Counted from the stretch's first letter, positions 48,401 through 58,591 are shown. The stretch: DNA of 64,000 nt from Mammaliicoccus lentus (GCF_002902755.1 NZ_PPRS01000022.1:1-64000), one strand, 5' to 3'. Made by a program: numbers and translations. The notes: generated from the letters alone by a model not told the origin.

Positions 48401-49378
48401 TTAGTCGCGGTCACCGTTGAATATTGAATTTCGTACAATCACATAGTCTACTTTAGTGATAGATTGTAAGTCTTTGCCACCTGCATACGAGATAGAACTT
48501 TGTAAATCTTGTTCGATTTCAATTAAAGTATCTTTTAATGATCCTTTATGCTCGACAAACATTTTTTTACCTTCTACGTTTTTACGCTCACCTTTTTGGA
48601 ATTCTGAAGCACTTCCAAAGTATTCTTTGTATAATTTGCCTTCAAGTTCAACAGTTTCACCTGGAGATTCTTCGTGTGCAGCAAATAGTGAACCTACCAT
48701 AACCATACTAGCACCAAATCTAATTGATTTTGCAATATCACCATTTGTTCTGATTCCACCATCAGCAATAATTGGTTTTCTTGCAGCTTTACTACAATGG
48801 TTAATAGCAGCTAATTGCCAGCCACCAGTTCCAAATCCAGTTTTAATTTTTGTTATACAGACTCTACCAGGCCCGATACCAACTTTAGTTGCATCTGCTC
48901 CAGCATTTTCTAGTTCACGAACACCTTCTGGCGTTCCAACATTACCAGCAATTACAAATGTTTCTGGAATATGTTGTTTAATGTGCTTAATCATTCTAAT
49001 AACTTGCTCAGAGTGACCGTGTGCAATATCTATTGTCATATATTCAGGAATTAAATTTTCATTTGCTAATTCTTCTATAAAATCATACTCATCTTTTTTA
49101 ACACCTACTGAGATAGATGCAAATAAGTTTTTACTTTGCATTTTTTTAATAAATGGAATACGTGCTTTTTCATCAAAGCGATGCATGATATAAAAATAAT
49201 CATTACTAGCAAACCATTCAGCTAGTTCTTCATTCATCACTGTTTGCATATTAGCAGGTACAACTGGTAGTTTAAATGTTTTCGGCCCAAATTTAACAGT
49301 AGTATCACATTCAGAGCGACTTTCTACTATACATTTGTTTGGTATTAATTGTACGTCTTCATAATCAAAAATTTTCAT
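48401..49378 (-). CDS. guaC: GMP reductase
   Basis: This 325-residue enzyme reduces GMP to IMP with NADPH, feeding guanine nucleotides back to the purine pool. The catalytic Cys174 lies in [11 protein letters not shown], and MQTVMNE and [17 protein letters not shown] are typical GMPR segments. It lacks CBS domains, which separates it from IMP dehydrogenase. I start at ATG 49378 ([10 protein letters not shown]), 7 bases after GAAAGAGG; an earlier start at 49396 adds only six residues. A CAP gene follows closely. Confidence 0.97.
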   Translation of the reverse strand: MKIFDYEDVQLIPNKCIVESRSECDTTVKFGPKTFKLPVVPANMQTVMNEELAEWFASNDYFYIMHRFDEKARIPFIKKMQSKNLFASISVGVKKDEYDFIEELANENLIPEYMTIDIAHGHSEQVIRMIKHIKQHIPETFVIAGNVGTPEGVRELENAGADATKVGIGPGRVCITKIKTGFGTGGWQLAAINHCSKAARKPIIADGGIRTNGDIAKSIRFGASMVMVGSLFAAHEESPGETVELEGKLYKEYFGSASEFQKGERKNVEGKKMFVEHKGSLKDTLIEIEQDLQSSISYAGGKDLQSITKVDYVIVRNSIFNGDRD

Positions 49379-49469
49379 ATCAATGACCTCTTTCAAAACT
49401 ATTAATAATAATCCATTAGTTACTATACATGGTTAACATGAAAAAGTAAACGAAATAAGATTATATTTA

Positions 49470-50420
49470 TTAATTATTAAGAGCTTTATCTAAATTCTTG
49501 ATATTTTCTTCCATTAAAGATTGATAAGTGATGTTTTTATCTTTTGCTTCTTCTTTAGTTAATACTTCTAAATTATGAAACTTAAGTGGTTTACTATCAG
49601 TATCTTTCTTTATAATATCTGTTACTTTAGAACTTACATTTTGTTCATATAATATATATGGAGATTTTGATTTATTAATCTCTTTTATTATATTTAGAAG
49701 TTCTTTTTGACTAGGTTCTTCATTATTCATTCCAGTTACACCTGTTTGTTTAAAATGATAACGATTTGCTAAATATCCAAGAGAGTCATGAGAAATAAAT
49801 ACAGTATCTCGCTTCGTATCTTTTGTGATTTCTTTCATTTCTTTATCGATTTTATCGATATCTGTTATTAGCTTCTTGTAATTCTTTTCATAAGTTTCTT
49901 TGTGCGATGCATCTATTTTAACTAATTTATCTTTAATAGATTTAGCCGCTTCTTTATTGGCAATTGGATCAAGCCATATATGCGGGTCATGTTCATTTTC
50001 TTCATTATGTGTTGCATCATGTTCATGCTCATGTTCTTCTCCATCTTCATGATGGTGTTCTAATATTTCACTTTCCTCTAAATTAGGAATAGTTTGTAAT
50101 TTGTGGTCGCCTTGTTTTATTGTAGAGCTAATTTTTTTAGCTACTGGATCCAACTCATCTGAAGAATATACAAATAAATCACTTTTTGCGATATTTAACA
50201 TTTCTTTTTGAGTGGGTTCGTAATTATGTAAATCAGTACCACTTGGATAGATAGACTCAACATCTACATATTCTCCACCTATTTGTTTAGTAAAACTCTC
50301 GTAAGGAAAGTTAGTCGCATAAATTTTTAATTTATCATTACTGTTTGATTTAGATCCACAAGCTGCTAGAAATAAGACAGTAACACATAATACTATTGCT
50401 ATTTTCGATTTATTTTTCAT
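49470..50420 (-). CDS. Zinc-binding ABC-transporter lipoprotein (ZnuA/AdcA type)
   Basis: This 316-residue lipoprotein (LFLAAC, lipid on Cys21 or nearby) belongs to the cluster A-I metal-binding proteins that hand Zn or Mn to an ABC importer. A His-rich loop lies near residues 120-143 (HHHEDGEEHEHEHD), typical of zinc binders. Metal ligand segments are GTDLHNYEPTQKEM, DPHIWLDP and FISHDSLGYLANRYHF. No permease or ATPase gene lies beside it, so it must work with one encoded elsewhere. It is divergent from a zinc-free L33 gene and a Zur-like box. Confidence 0.9.
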   Translation of the reverse strand: MKNKSKIAIVLCVTVLFLAACGSKSNSNDKLKIYATNFPYESFTKQIGGEYVDVESIYPSGTDLHNYEPTQKEMLNIAKSDLFVYSSDELDPVAKKISSTIKQGDHKLQTIPNLEESEILEHHHEDGEEHEHEHDATHNEENEHDPHIWLDPIANKEAAKSIKDKLVKIDASHKETYEKNYKKLITDIDKIDKEMKEITKDTKRDTVFISHDSLGYLANRYHFKQTGVTGMNNEEPSQKELLNIIKEINKSKSPYILYEQNVSSKVTDIIKKDTDSKPLKFHNLEVLTKEEAKDKNITYQSLMEENIKNLDKALNN

Positions 50421-50488
50421 AAAAGTCTCCTTATTTATATTTATTTTATTATAACAATCTGATGTCCCTATTTCATAGAGTAATTCTA

Positions 50489-50517
50489 TTGCTAAGCATT
50501 ATATTTTATGATATTAT
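50489..50517 (+). promoter_or_regulatory. rpmG promoter
   Basis: TTGCTA (50489-50494) and TATTAT (50512-50517) are separated by 17 bases. The Zur-like box starts 6 bases further on and would cover the transcription start. Confidence 0.65.
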
Positions 50518-50523
50518 TATAAA

Positions 50524-50538
50524 ACGTAATGATTACTA
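50524..50538. promoter_or_regulatory. Zur-like operator upstream of rpmG
   Basis: ACGTAATGATTACTA contains the palindrome GTAATGATTAC and fits the Firmicute Zur box TCGTAATNATTACGA with changes only at the outer bases. It lies directly after the -10 of rpmG. Repression by Zur in zinc-replete cells is the expected role; the adjacent zinc lipoprotein gene may share it. Confidence 0.7.
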
Positions 50539-50557
50539 TACAGAAAGGCTGATGAAC

Positions 50558-50707
50558 ATGCGTGTAAATATCACGTTAGCATGTACTGAAACAGGCGACA
50601 GAAACTATATTTCTACTAAAAATAAACGTACAAATCCAGAACGTATTGAATTAAAAAAATATAGTCCAAGATTAGGTCGTCATACTTTACATCGCGAAAC
50701 AAAATAA
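50558..50707 (+). CDS. rpmG: 50S ribosomal protein L33, zinc-independent form
   Basis: This 49-residue ribosomal protein matches L33 ([20 protein letters not shown]). It keeps one Cys and lacks the paired CxxC knuckles of zinc-binding L33, so it is the C-minus form that can replace the zinc version and free zinc when the metal is scarce. That fits the Zur-like box upstream and the divergent zinc lipoprotein gene. I chose ATG 50558; the longer frame from 50462 passes through the promoter and operator. Confidence 0.94.
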   Translation: MRVNITLACTETGDRNYISTKNKRTNPERIELKKYSPRLGRHTLHRETK

Positions 50708-50737
50708 TTTCTTATTTATAATAAGATATACGACATT

Positions 50738-50770
50738 AAAAGTCACTTCATTAATTTGGAGTGACTTTTT
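50738..50770 (+). terminator. Terminator of rpmG
   Basis: AAAAGTCACT pairs with AGTGACTTTT, followed by T residues. Confidence 0.9.
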
Positions 50771-50903
50771 TATTATTCCTTTAATTTAATGCTTTAAAGC
50801 ATTTATGTAATAAAATTTTCATTGCTTATTTTCTGAATAGATAATAAAATATTACTTATATTTAAAATAAGTTAATAGTGAAGTAGAAAGTATGGTGATT
50901 TAT

Positions 50904-52346
50904 ATGGAAGAAATGAAACGTGGTTTAAAGACTAGACACATTTCAATGATAGCTATCGGTGGTTCTATCGGTACAGGTCTATTTATGGCTAGTGGTGCTG
51001 TCATTACACAAGCTGGTCCTGCCGGTGCGTTAATAGCATATGCAATTATAGGTGTGATGCTATATTTCTTAATGACTGCTATTGGGGAGCTTGCTACATT
51101 TTATCCAGTTTCAGGATCGTTTAGTGCTTATTCTAGTAGATTCATAGACCCTTCTGCAGGTTTTACAGTTGGTTGGTTATATTGGATTATTTGGGCACTA
51201 GTGTCTAGTGTGGATATATTAACAGCTGCTAAAATTATTACATATTGGAATATATTTGACAGTATTGATCCATTTGTATGGAGTATGATTTTTATAGTTA
51301 TATTGTTCTTATTAAATATATTTACTGTTAAAGCATTTGGTGAAGCTGAATATTGGTTAAGTTTTATCAAAGTTGCAACAATAATCATCTTCTTAATTGT
51401 CGGTGTGCTAATCATCTTTGGTATTTTAGGTGGTAATGAGCCTTTAGGTTTAACGAACTACACATACAAAGAAGCACCTTTTGTTAATGGTATATCTGGT
51501 TTCTTAGGCGTATTACTTGTTGCTGGATTCAGCTTTGGTGGTACTGAAGTTGTTGCAGTTACTGCTGGTGAGTCTGAAAATCCTAAAGAATCTATGCCTA
51601 AAGCTATTAGACAAGTGTTCTGGAGAATATTATTATTCTATATTCTAGCAATTGCAGTAATAGCAGCAATAATACCTTATACAGATCCATTGTTATTAAA
51701 CAAAGATAATACAGTAACACAAAGTCCTTTTACAATTGTATTTGATAGAGTTGGTATCGCATTTGCCGCTTCTATTATTAATGCTGTCATACTAACTGCT
51801 TTAATATCAGCTGGTAATTCAGGATTATATGCTACAAGTCGTTTGCTTTATTCTTTATCAAAACATAAACAAGCACCAAAAGTATTTAGTAAATTAAATA
51901 AACATAACATGCCATTTGTGTCACTATGTGTCACAATCGTTTTAATATTCTTATCAATCGTATATGCAACGTTAAATGCTGACGGTTACTATAGATTATT
52001 AAATATGCTTGGTGCACTTGTTACATTAGTTTGGTTAATGAGCATCATCAGTCACGTTCGTTTAAGAATGGCTATACGAAAACAAGGTAAATCAGAAACT
52101 GAAACTTTAGAATATAAAGCACCTTTATATCCTTTAGGCCCTATTATTGTTATTTCAGTTATTGCATTCTTACTAATTGGACAATCATTTGATAGTATCA
52201 TCAATTTAAATATCCCTATTTTAATTGAATCATTCTTACCTATCATACTTGGCGTTGTTGTTTATTTCATCCATAAATTCATAACAAAAACTAAAGTTAT
52301 TAAATTAGAAGATATCGATTTATCAAAACACAACTATGATAAATAA
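50904..52346 (+). CDS. Amino acid permease, LysP/GABA-permease type (APC family)
   Basis: This protein of about 480 residues has twelve membrane segments and the APC opening MKRGLKTRHISMIAIGGSIG with the glycine-rich binding segment. GELATFYPVSGSFSAYSSRF and SFGGTEVVAVTAGESENPK are typical of basic amino acid and GABA permeases. The S. aureus gene at this position is usually annotated as a lysine permease; the substrate here is not proven. I chose ATG 50904 after GGTGAT, although ATG 50892 is possible. No lysine riboswitch is visible upstream. Confidence 0.88.
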   Translation: MEEMKRGLKTRHISMIAIGGSIGTGLFMASGAVITQAGPAGALIAYAIIGVMLYFLMTAIGELATFYPVSGSFSAYSSRFIDPSAGFTVGWLYWIIWALVSSVDILTAAKIITYWNIFDSIDPFVWSMIFIVILFLLNIFTVKAFGEAEYWLSFIKVATIIIFLIVGVLIIFGILGGNEPLGLTNYTYKEAPFVNGISGFLGVLLVAGFSFGGTEVVAVTAGESENPKESMPKAIRQVFWRILLFYILAIAVIAAIIPYTDPLLLNKDNTVTQSPFTIVFDRVGIAFAASIINAVILTALISAGNSGLYATSRLLYSLSKHKQAPKVFSKLNKHNMPFVSLCVTIVLIFLSIVYATLNADGYYRLLNMLGALVTLVWLMSIISHVRLRMAIRKQGKSETETLEYKAPLYPLGPIIVISVIAFLLIGQSFDSIINLNIPILIESFLPIILGVVVYFIHKFITKTKVIKLEDIDLSKHNYDK

Positions 52347-52352
52347 TGAGTT

Positions 52353-52390
52353 AATACTACCAACAATGTATTTACATTGTTGGTAGTATT
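52353..52390 (+). terminator. Terminator of the amino acid permease gene
   Basis: AATACTACCAACAATGTA pairs with TACATTGTTGGTAGTATT, a perfect 18-bp stem, followed by eight T. Confidence 0.93.
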
Positions 52391-52483
52391 TTTTTATACA
52401 AAAACAATTGTAACTTTTTCTTATTCCATTATATATAGTATAATAAACATAAATAATTAATAACTCATTAAGAAGGTGAAACA

Positions 52484-52798
52484 ATGACTGGACAAACTAA
52501 TTTATTTGATGATGTACTTAAACAAGATGAACGCTTTGTTATTGTGGTGCAAAGTGCATTTGATTCTGATTCTCAACTCATAAAAAAGACTTTAAGAGAA
52601 TATACGAGTTTGACAAGAGAACAAATGCAGTCCTTATTCGATCATTTAAAAGATTTATACTTAAATGAACCTTTTGAAGAAAATCAAGTTTTCTATGATA
52701 TTACAGTTTATACAAATCAAGATTATGCTGCCGATCAAGTTTATGCACATATAAAAAGAAAAAAATTTAGTCGTGAATGGACGCATACGAGCAAATAA
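52484..52798 (+). CDS. Unrecognised 104-residue protein
   Basis: I do not recognise this family. It is a soluble protein rich in Asp, Gln and Lys, with no signal peptide or membrane segment; it has a strand-like core (RFVIVVQSAFDSDSQLIKKT) and ends with a basic stretch (IKRKKFSREWTHTSK). It has a good ribosome binding site (AAGAAGGTG) and is followed after 12 bases by the TRSP-like gene, so the two are co-transcribed. The pair occupies a position where S. aureus, as I recall, has none. It may act with the second protein. Confidence 0.75.
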   Translation: MTGQTNLFDDVLKQDERFVIVVQSAFDSDSQLIKKTLREYTSLTREQMQSLFDHLKDLYLNEPFEENQVFYDITVYTNQDYAADQVYAHIKRKKFSREWTHTSK

Positions 52799-52810
52799 AG
52801 GAGTTATTTC

Positions 52811-54211
52811 ATGTCTCAACAGAGTAAAGTTTTCCCTCTAGATAACGAAAAGCAAGTAGAGGTTAAAGTAATAGATAATCGATTTCAGTTCGAAATAGAT
52901 GAAATGCTAGCCATGACCCAAGAAGAACATTCAGAGTTTCCTTATATCCCTGTATCTCCCTGTTTAGGATATTCAAGAGCATTGTATCCAGAACATCCAT
53001 TATTAGTCGGTTTATTATTAGGATTTTTATATCATGAAGCCTTAACCGGTGAAACTGATGAAAGGATGGAGACTGTTGCAAGTGCTATTAATAGTCAAAA
53101 CAGAGGTAAGATGATTCAAGCATTAAATTTAGTAGAAACGAACAAACTTGGACATTACCCACCTACTCGATTTTTAGGGTTGAGTGAGCGTGCAGTTAAT
53201 CTCGGACATTCTATATTTAGTTTATTTGAAGATGATGTTATGTTCTTGGCTTCTACAAGAGATAAAGTGATCTCTCACCCACCTTTACTTGATCATAGTG
53301 ATATTGTTGATACACAAGAAAGACTGTTTTTCTATACTAAAGATAAAGACTTTTTTGATAATGATGAGAGGATTGCCATTATAGATAATCATTTGTTAAA
53401 TGGTCATTCAGTAATTAATCTAATTATGAAAATTCATAAAAAATATCCATCTAGACAAATGTTTACGGTATTAACACCTATCGATTTAAGATCACAAAGT
53501 GTTAAAGAATCATTTTCTAGTTTGGAAAAATCTTTAAATATCAAGATTAATATCATTTCATTAATGTCTTTCGATGTAGAAGTCCAAGATATACAAAATG
53601 TTACGCATCAACTTACTCATAATGAACTATTAAAAAATAACCACCATGAAACAAAAGTACAATATTATTCGTTAAGACATATTATAAATGATTACTTTAT
53701 CGTTAAAGCTCAAAATATGTTACGTAATGGAACAATCCATGATAATCCATACTTTATTTCAACAGGTAGATTTACTTTAAACGGTAGAGAACAACAAATT
53801 TCTGAAGAATTATTCCAACGTATGGGCGAGTTACTCGGTGATTTATTAGATGATTCATCTAAAATGATTATCGGCATTGGAGAATTTCTATATGTACCTC
53901 TGCAAATTGCTAGATATTTACCTGGGAAGGAAGTAAAAGTTCAAGGTACAACACGTTTTAATTTTGATTCAAGTACACTGAACCATTCAAACAAAAAAAT
54001 TAGCTTCATGTCTCCTTTAGAGAGATCAATCACTCATTATTTATATAACTTAGAAATAGATCAATATGATCAAATCATTGTATTAGTTGAGAGATTGAGA
54101 CACAAAACAGAAATAGATGATTTAGTTCAACAGTTGAAAATACTAGGTGCAAAATCAATTTTAGTTATTGAAATGACTTCTATTGCTTTTAACGAGGATA
54201 GACTTTATTAG
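52811..54211 (+). CDS. Phosphoribosyltransferase-TRSP-like protein
   Basis: This 466-residue cytosolic protein resembles the PRTase plus TRSP proteins found with tellurium-resistance-linked (Ter) biosynthetic operons. The PRTase-like part spans about residues 100-215: LVETNKLGHYPPTRFLGLSE, AVNLGHSIFSLF and IAIIDNHLLNGHSVINLI. The TRSP-like part follows from about 310: STGRFTLNGREQQ, IGIGEFLYVPLQIARYL and VQGTTRFNF. The usual PRPP motif has two adjacent acids and a Thr-Gly; here it is Asp192-Asn193 and Asn197-Gly198, so activity may be altered or lost. No ter genes are in this window. Its partner is the 104-residue protein just upstream. Confidence 0.6.
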   Translation: MSQQSKVFPLDNEKQVEVKVIDNRFQFEIDEMLAMTQEEHSEFPYIPVSPCLGYSRALYPEHPLLVGLLLGFLYHEALTGETDERMETVASAINSQNRGKMIQALNLVETNKLGHYPPTRFLGLSERAVNLGHSIFSLFEDDVMFLASTRDKVISHPPLLDHSDIVDTQERLFFYTKDKDFFDNDERIAIIDNHLLNGHSVINLIMKIHKKYPSRQMFTVLTPIDLRSQSVKESFSSLEKSLNIKINIISLMSFDVEVQDIQNVTHQLTHNELLKNNHHETKVQYYSLRHIINDYFIVKAQNMLRNGTIHDNPYFISTGRFTLNGREQQISEELFQRMGELLGDLLDDSSKMIIGIGEFLYVPLQIARYLPGKEVKVQGTTRFNFDSSTLNHSNKKISFMSPLERSITHYLYNLEIDQYDQIIVLVERLRHKTEIDDLVQQLKILGAKSILVIEMTSIAFNEDRLY

Positions 54212-54216
54212 ACATA

Positions 54217-54261
54217 AAAAAGCCGTGAAGTGTGGATATTCCATCCTATTTCACGGCTTTT
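54217..54261. terminator. Bidirectional terminator
   Basis: AAAAGCCGTGAA pairs with TTCACGGCTTTT. It separates the TRSP-like gene from the convergent HAD gene. Confidence 0.9.
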
Positions 54262-54269
54262 AATTATGC

Positions 54270-55076
54270 TTATGACTTAAGTAATTTTTCTAAAGCTGTC
54301 ACGATACCATTATTATCATGGTCATCAGTTACAACGTCTGCAAGTTCTTTAATTGTATAATTAGCATTACCCATAGCAACACCAATAGCTGCTTTCTCTA
54401 ACATATCTGAGTCATTTAAACTATCTCCGAATGCAATAACTTCTGAAAAATCCGCTTCTATTTTATCAAAAAGCTTTTGAAGTGATTTTCCTTTAGATAC
54501 TTCATTATTCATAAACTCTAAGAAATAAGGTTTACTTGTAGTTGAAGAAATATGATCGTTAAATTGTCCATTTAGAGACTGATTAGCTTTTGAGATATTT
54601 TCTTCGTAATCTATTCCCATAACTTTAGGTACATCTTCAGTAATGACTTCTTTTAAATCTGATACCGATACCATCGGCAAGCCTGTTAATTCACTTTCAA
54701 TATTCATATATTCATGTGTAGAATCATAAACGATTTCATCATTGATATATGTTAAACTGAAGAAATTATTTTCTCTACAAAAATCTATAATTTTATGTGC
54801 ATTTTCTTTATCTATCGTCTGTTTAAAGACAACTTCATTTGTTGCTGCATCTGTAATAATTGCACCATTATAACTTACAATATATCCACCATTTTGTTTC
54901 AAATTTAAAGATTCTGCATGCTTTGTCATACCTGCTGTTGGTCTACCAGAAGCAAGTATAATTTTCATGCCTTCTTGTTGTTTTTTTAATAAATATGCAT
55001 GTGTTTCTTCACTAATTTTATTTTCTGAAGTTAACAATGTATCATCCATATCCATAACTATGTATTTATATGTCAT
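54270..55076 (-). CDS. Cof-type HAD phosphatase
   Basis: This 268-residue enzyme has the HAD motifs IVMDMDDTLLTS near the N-terminus (nucleophile Asp), ILASGRPTAGM and the late motif IAFGDSLNDSDMLEKA. The Cof subgroup (type IIB cap) dephosphorylates sugar phosphates and cofactors such as PLP or FMN; the natural substrate is unknown. It lies downstream of the threonine operon on the same strand, separated by a hairpin, and an ortholog lies next to thrB in S. aureus. Confidence 0.93.
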   Translation of the reverse strand: MTYKYIVMDMDDTLLTSENKISEETHAYLLKKQQEGMKIILASGRPTAGMTKHAESLNLKQNGGYIVSYNGAIITDAATNEVVFKQTIDKENAHKIIDFCRENNFFSLTYINDEIVYDSTHEYMNIESELTGLPMVSVSDLKEVITEDVPKVMGIDYEENISKANQSLNGQFNDHISSTTSKPYFLEFMNNEVSKGKSLQKLFDKIEADFSEVIAFGDSLNDSDMLEKAAIGVAMGNANYTIKELADVVTDDHDNNGIVTALEKLLKS

Positions 55077-55095
55077 AACTATCTCCTTAAATGCA

Positions 55096-55136
55096 ATGAT
55101 GCTTACATTCTACCATAAGAAGAATGTAAGCATCAT
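55096..55136. terminator. Hairpin downstream of thrB
   Basis: ATGATGCTTACATTCT pairs perfectly with AGAATGTAAGCATCAT around a 9-base loop. No strong U run follows on the minus strand, so it may act as a weak terminator or stabilise the 3' end. Confidence 0.75.
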
Positions 55137-55143
55137 CTTTATT

Positions 55144-56055
55144 TTATAAATTAATTGTTGTTTGTTTTACGCCAAATCTATTGATTGTTACAAGCTCTGA
55201 CTCACAATCTTTAAATTTTTCTTGTAATGTACGCACTAATTTACCACTGAGTTCTTTTTTAATAAGTGTTAATACTGTTGGGCCCGCACCACTAATAACT
55301 GTGGCATAAGCTCCGTGTTCTAATGCTATTGTCTTAATATCTTCAAAGTCCGGAATTAAATATTGTCTATAAGGCTCATGAAAACCATCTTTCATCATCA
55401 TTTTTCCAGCTAGTTCATAATTATGTTGAATTAAAGCACTAATCATTGTATTACTAATTGCACTATATTTTACTGCATCTTTTAATGCTAAATTCTCTGG
55501 TAATACTTTTCTAGCTTTTTCGGTAGATAATTCATAAGACGGTATCGTCGCTATGACATCCACTTTTGGAATATCAATATAAGATACATCGGTTTGGTTT
55601 TCTTCTGGATCATAAACACCTAAGACTAAGCCACCATATATAGTCGGTGCAACATTATCAGGATGTCCTTCGATTTCTGTTGCCAATTGAAGCAATTCAT
55701 ATTTAGATAGTTTTAAGTTTGCAAAATGGTTCGCCAAAAAGAGACCTGTTACTAATGCTGAAGCGGAACTCCCTAAACCTCTTGCTAATGGTATATCACT
55801 ATACATTTTCAATCGAAGTGGAGGTACTTTTTGATTGAATTTATTTGCTGCTTGTTGTGCAATTTGAGTAATATAATGTGTTTCATCTTCAGGTAAACCT
55901 GTTAAATGAGGTCCAATGTGCTCAAAGTGCCATTGCTGATCTACTGATACGCTTGCTTCAACTTCTAAGTATTTATCTAAAGCCATCCCTATAGAATCAA
56001 ACCCAACTCCTAAATTTGCTGTTGATGCTGGTACTTTGAGTTGTAATTTCTTCAT
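55144..56055 (-). CDS. thrB: Homoserine kinase
   Basis: This 303-residue GHMP kinase phosphorylates homoserine for threonine synthesis. The ATP-binding segment [18 protein letters not shown] and the late [11 protein letters not shown] are typical. The start codon overlaps the thrC stop by four bases (ATGA), so translation is coupled. It is the last gene of hom-thrC-thrB. A 16-bp hairpin follows. Confidence 0.98.
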   Translation of the reverse strand: MKKLQLKVPASTANLGVGFDSIGMALDKYLEVEASVSVDQQWHFEHIGPHLTGLPEDETHYITQIAQQAANKFNQKVPPLRLKMYSDIPLARGLGSSASALVTGLFLANHFANLKLSKYELLQLATEIEGHPDNVAPTIYGGLVLGVYDPEENQTDVSYIDIPKVDVIATIPSYELSTEKARKVLPENLALKDAVKYSAISNTMISALIQHNYELAGKMMMKDGFHEPYRQYLIPDFEDIKTIALEHGAYATVISGAGPTVLTLIKKELSGKLVRTLQEKFKDCESELVTINRFGVKQTTINL

Positions 56056-57116
56056 CGTAAAGCACTCTCGATATAATCAATAATAGATTGTTCGTCATTC
56101 TCTAGTGGTGTGATTGGTGAATCCAATAAATCAATCGCTGTATCTGGATCTTTCAATCCATTACCAGTTAATATGGCAACTACAGTTTGATTTGGTTTTA
56201 ATTTTCCTTGTTCATGTAATTTCAATAAACCTGCAATTGATGCGTTACTTGCTGGTTCGCTAAACACGCCTTCTTTACTAGTCATTAATTTATAAGCTTT
56301 TAAAATTTCTTCATCTGTAACACTATCAATCAAACCATTTGACTCATCTCTCGCCTCTTCTGCCATTTTCCAACTTGCAGGATTTCCAATTCTGATAGCA
56401 GTAGCGACAGTTTCAGGATTTTTAACAACTTTACCTTGAACTATCGGTGATGCACCCTCTGCTTGGAAACCACACATTACCGGTAATCCAGATTGATTCA
56501 AATTATCAAATTCTTTGAAACCTTTCCAATATGCAGTGATATTTCCCGCGTTTCCAACTGGAATAGCAAAAGTATCTGGCGCTTTACCATCTAACTGTTC
56601 TACGATTTCAAACGCACTTGTTTTTTGACCTTCAATTCTATATGGATTAACCGAGTTAACTAAAGCAATTTCGCCTTTTTCCGCAACCTTTTTTACGATA
56701 TTTAAAGCTTCGTCAAAGTTTCCTTTAATTGAAACGATTTCTGCACCATACATAACTGCTTGTGCTAGCTTACCTAAAGCTATTTTGCCTTCAGGTATTA
56801 CAACAATCGCTTTCATACCAGCTCTTGCTGCATACGCAGCAGCTGAAGCAGAAGTATTTCCAGTAGAAGCACAAATAACAATTTTCTTACCTTCTTCTTT
56901 AGCCTTAGCAACTGCCATAACCATACCTCTGTCTTTAAACGAGCCAGTTGGATTCAAGCCTTCGAATTTAGCATATAGATTAATGTTTAATTGCTCTGAT
57001 AAATAAGGTAAATGAATTAATGGTGTATTACCTTCATTTAATGTTAATTCTGGTGTATTTTCATTTACTGGTAAATATTCTTTATATTTATGAATAAGTC
57101 CTTGCCATCTTCCCAT
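56052..57116 (-). CDS. thrC: Threonine synthase
   Basis: This 354-residue PLP enzyme converts phosphohomoserine to threonine. The PLP lysine is in [15 protein letters not shown], and [20 protein letters not shown] binds the cofactor phosphate. Length matches the Bacillus-type enzyme. Its start lies one base after the hom stop codon and its end overlaps thrB by four bases, so the three genes form a tight operon. Confidence 0.98.
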   Translation of the reverse strand: MGRWQGLIHKYKEYLPVNENTPELTLNEGNTPLIHLPYLSEQLNINLYAKFEGLNPTGSFKDRGMVMAVAKAKEEGKKIVICASTGNTSASAAAYAARAGMKAIVVIPEGKIALGKLAQAVMYGAEIVSIKGNFDEALNIVKKVAEKGEIALVNSVNPYRIEGQKTSAFEIVEQLDGKAPDTFAIPVGNAGNITAYWKGFKEFDNLNQSGLPVMCGFQAEGASPIVQGKVVKNPETVATAIRIGNPASWKMAEEARDESNGLIDSVTDEEILKAYKLMTSKEGVFSEPASNASIAGLLKLHEQGKLKPNQTVVAILTGNGLKDPDTAIDLLDSPITPLENDEQSIIDYIESALR

Positions 57117-57117
57117 A

Positions 57118-58395
57118 CTATTGGTCTCCTTCGATTGGATAATATTTTAAAATATTTAACCCATTTTCTTTAAGTTTTTCAGTTGGTAATTCATCTATAC
57201 CTCTAATAACAATGCCATAAGTATTTTCAGTTCTTTGTTCTACTTTAACACTTCTATGGAAATCTATTATTGATTTAATATCTTCTCTTAATTGATCTTC
57301 ATCTTTATTACTTTCTACAATGATAAAGTGACTATTTTTCAGAGGGAATTTCACGACATCATCTTCTACAATCTCTTTAGTTGCCTCAGTTTTTAGTTCA
57401 AAGTGTGGTGGCAATGTGTGTAAGTCTGATTCAAACTGTAGCGAAACATTCAATAAGTCAGATACAACTGCACTTCCAGTTGCTAAACTGCCTGCACCTT
57501 TACCATAGAACATAGTATCTCCTACTGCATCACCAATAACGTAAATAGCATTATACTCGTCTTCTACATGAGACATTTGATGGCTGTTCGGTAATAAAGT
57601 CGGTTTTACGCTTGCTACAACTTGACCATCTTCGAATTTACCTTGGCCTATAAGTTTAATTTTATAACCTAATTTTTCAGCTACTTTTATGTCTTCAATT
57701 TCGACATTCGAAATGCCTATTCTTTCTACATCTTCTAATGAAATAACTCTATTAAATGATAAATAGCTCGTAATAACTACTTTACGAGCTGCGTCTACGC
57801 CTTCAACATCATCAGTAGGATCTGCTTCTGCATAACCTAAATCTGTTGCAAGTTGTAGTGCTTCTTCATAAGATTTACCTTCTCGTGTCATTTGGCTAAG
57901 GATAAAGTTTGATGTTCCGTTAAAAATACCCATAAATTGATTAATATTGTTCGCGTTTAAACCATTATTAATTGCGTTAACAATTGGGATACCACCGGCA
58001 ACACTTGCTTCATATTTTAACGCTACTTTATTTTTTTCTGCTAAATCTTCTAATACTCTTAAGTGAACAGCCAATAAATCTTTATTTGCTGTAATAACAT
58101 GAATACCTTTAGATAAGAATGATTTAAGCCATTCTACAGTTGGTTCAATGCCACCCATAACTTCAACAACTATATCTAATTCATCATCATTTAAAATATC
58201 ATCAATATTTTCAGTTAAATGATATCTTGAAGTATTAATCGCTCTTTTCTTTCCTATAGAGCTAACAAGTATATGTTTAATATGTATAGACTTTCCGATT
58301 GTGTCTTCTATTTGCTCTTTATTTTCTTCAATAATCTTCACAACTCCTGTACCTACCGTACCGAGTCCTAATACTGCTACATTTAATACTTTCAT
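57118..58395 (-). CDS. hom: Homoserine dehydrogenase
   Basis: This 425-residue enzyme reduces aspartate semialdehyde to homoserine. The NAD(P)-binding [13 protein letters not shown] is near the N-terminus, and the catalytic region has [20 protein letters not shown] and [19 protein letters not shown]-terminal ACT domain (about 345-425) senses an amino acid, usually threonine. I start at ATG 58395 after AAGGTGAG; an open frame continues upstream by 88 codons across the divergent promoter region and is not coding. It heads hom-thrC-thrB. Confidence 0.97.
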   Translation of the reverse strand: MKVLNVAVLGLGTVGTGVVKIIEENKEQIEDTIGKSIHIKHILVSSIGKKRAINTSRYHLTENIDDILNDDELDIVVEVMGGIEPTVEWLKSFLSKGIHVITANKDLLAVHLRVLEDLAEKNKVALKYEASVAGGIPIVNAINNGLNANNINQFMGIFNGTSNFILSQMTREGKSYEEALQLATDLGYAEADPTDDVEGVDAARKVVITSYLSFNRVISLEDVERIGISNVEIEDIKVAEKLGYKIKLIGQGKFEDGQVVASVKPTLLPNSHQMSHVEDEYNAIYVIGDAVGDTMFYGKGAGSLATGSAVVSDLLNVSLQFESDLHTLPPHFELKTEATKEIVEDDVVKFPLKNSHFIIVESNKDEDQLREDIKSIIDFHRSVKVEQRTENTYGIVIRGIDELPTEKLKENGLNILKYYPIEGDQ

Positions 58396-58591
58396 TTCCT
58401 CACTCACCTTAATATATTGTTCTTGTAAAAAATACAAATGTCTACTTGAAATAGACTCAACTTTATTATAGTATAAATTCATTAAAGATTTTTGTAAAGT
58501 TTGAATTATTTGAATTAATAGTAATATTAACACTATTCCAAGCTTTGTAAAGTAGTACAATAACAATACCCCCAGTAAAAGGACTGATAAA

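Noticed and set aside
50708-50903. Lysine riboswitch before the LysP-like permease
   Set aside because: The leader is too short once the rpmG terminator is excluded, and the L-box core motifs are absent.
58396-58591. T-box or attenuator between hom and lysC
   Set aside because: No T-box core motif or terminator hairpin is present in the 196-base gap.
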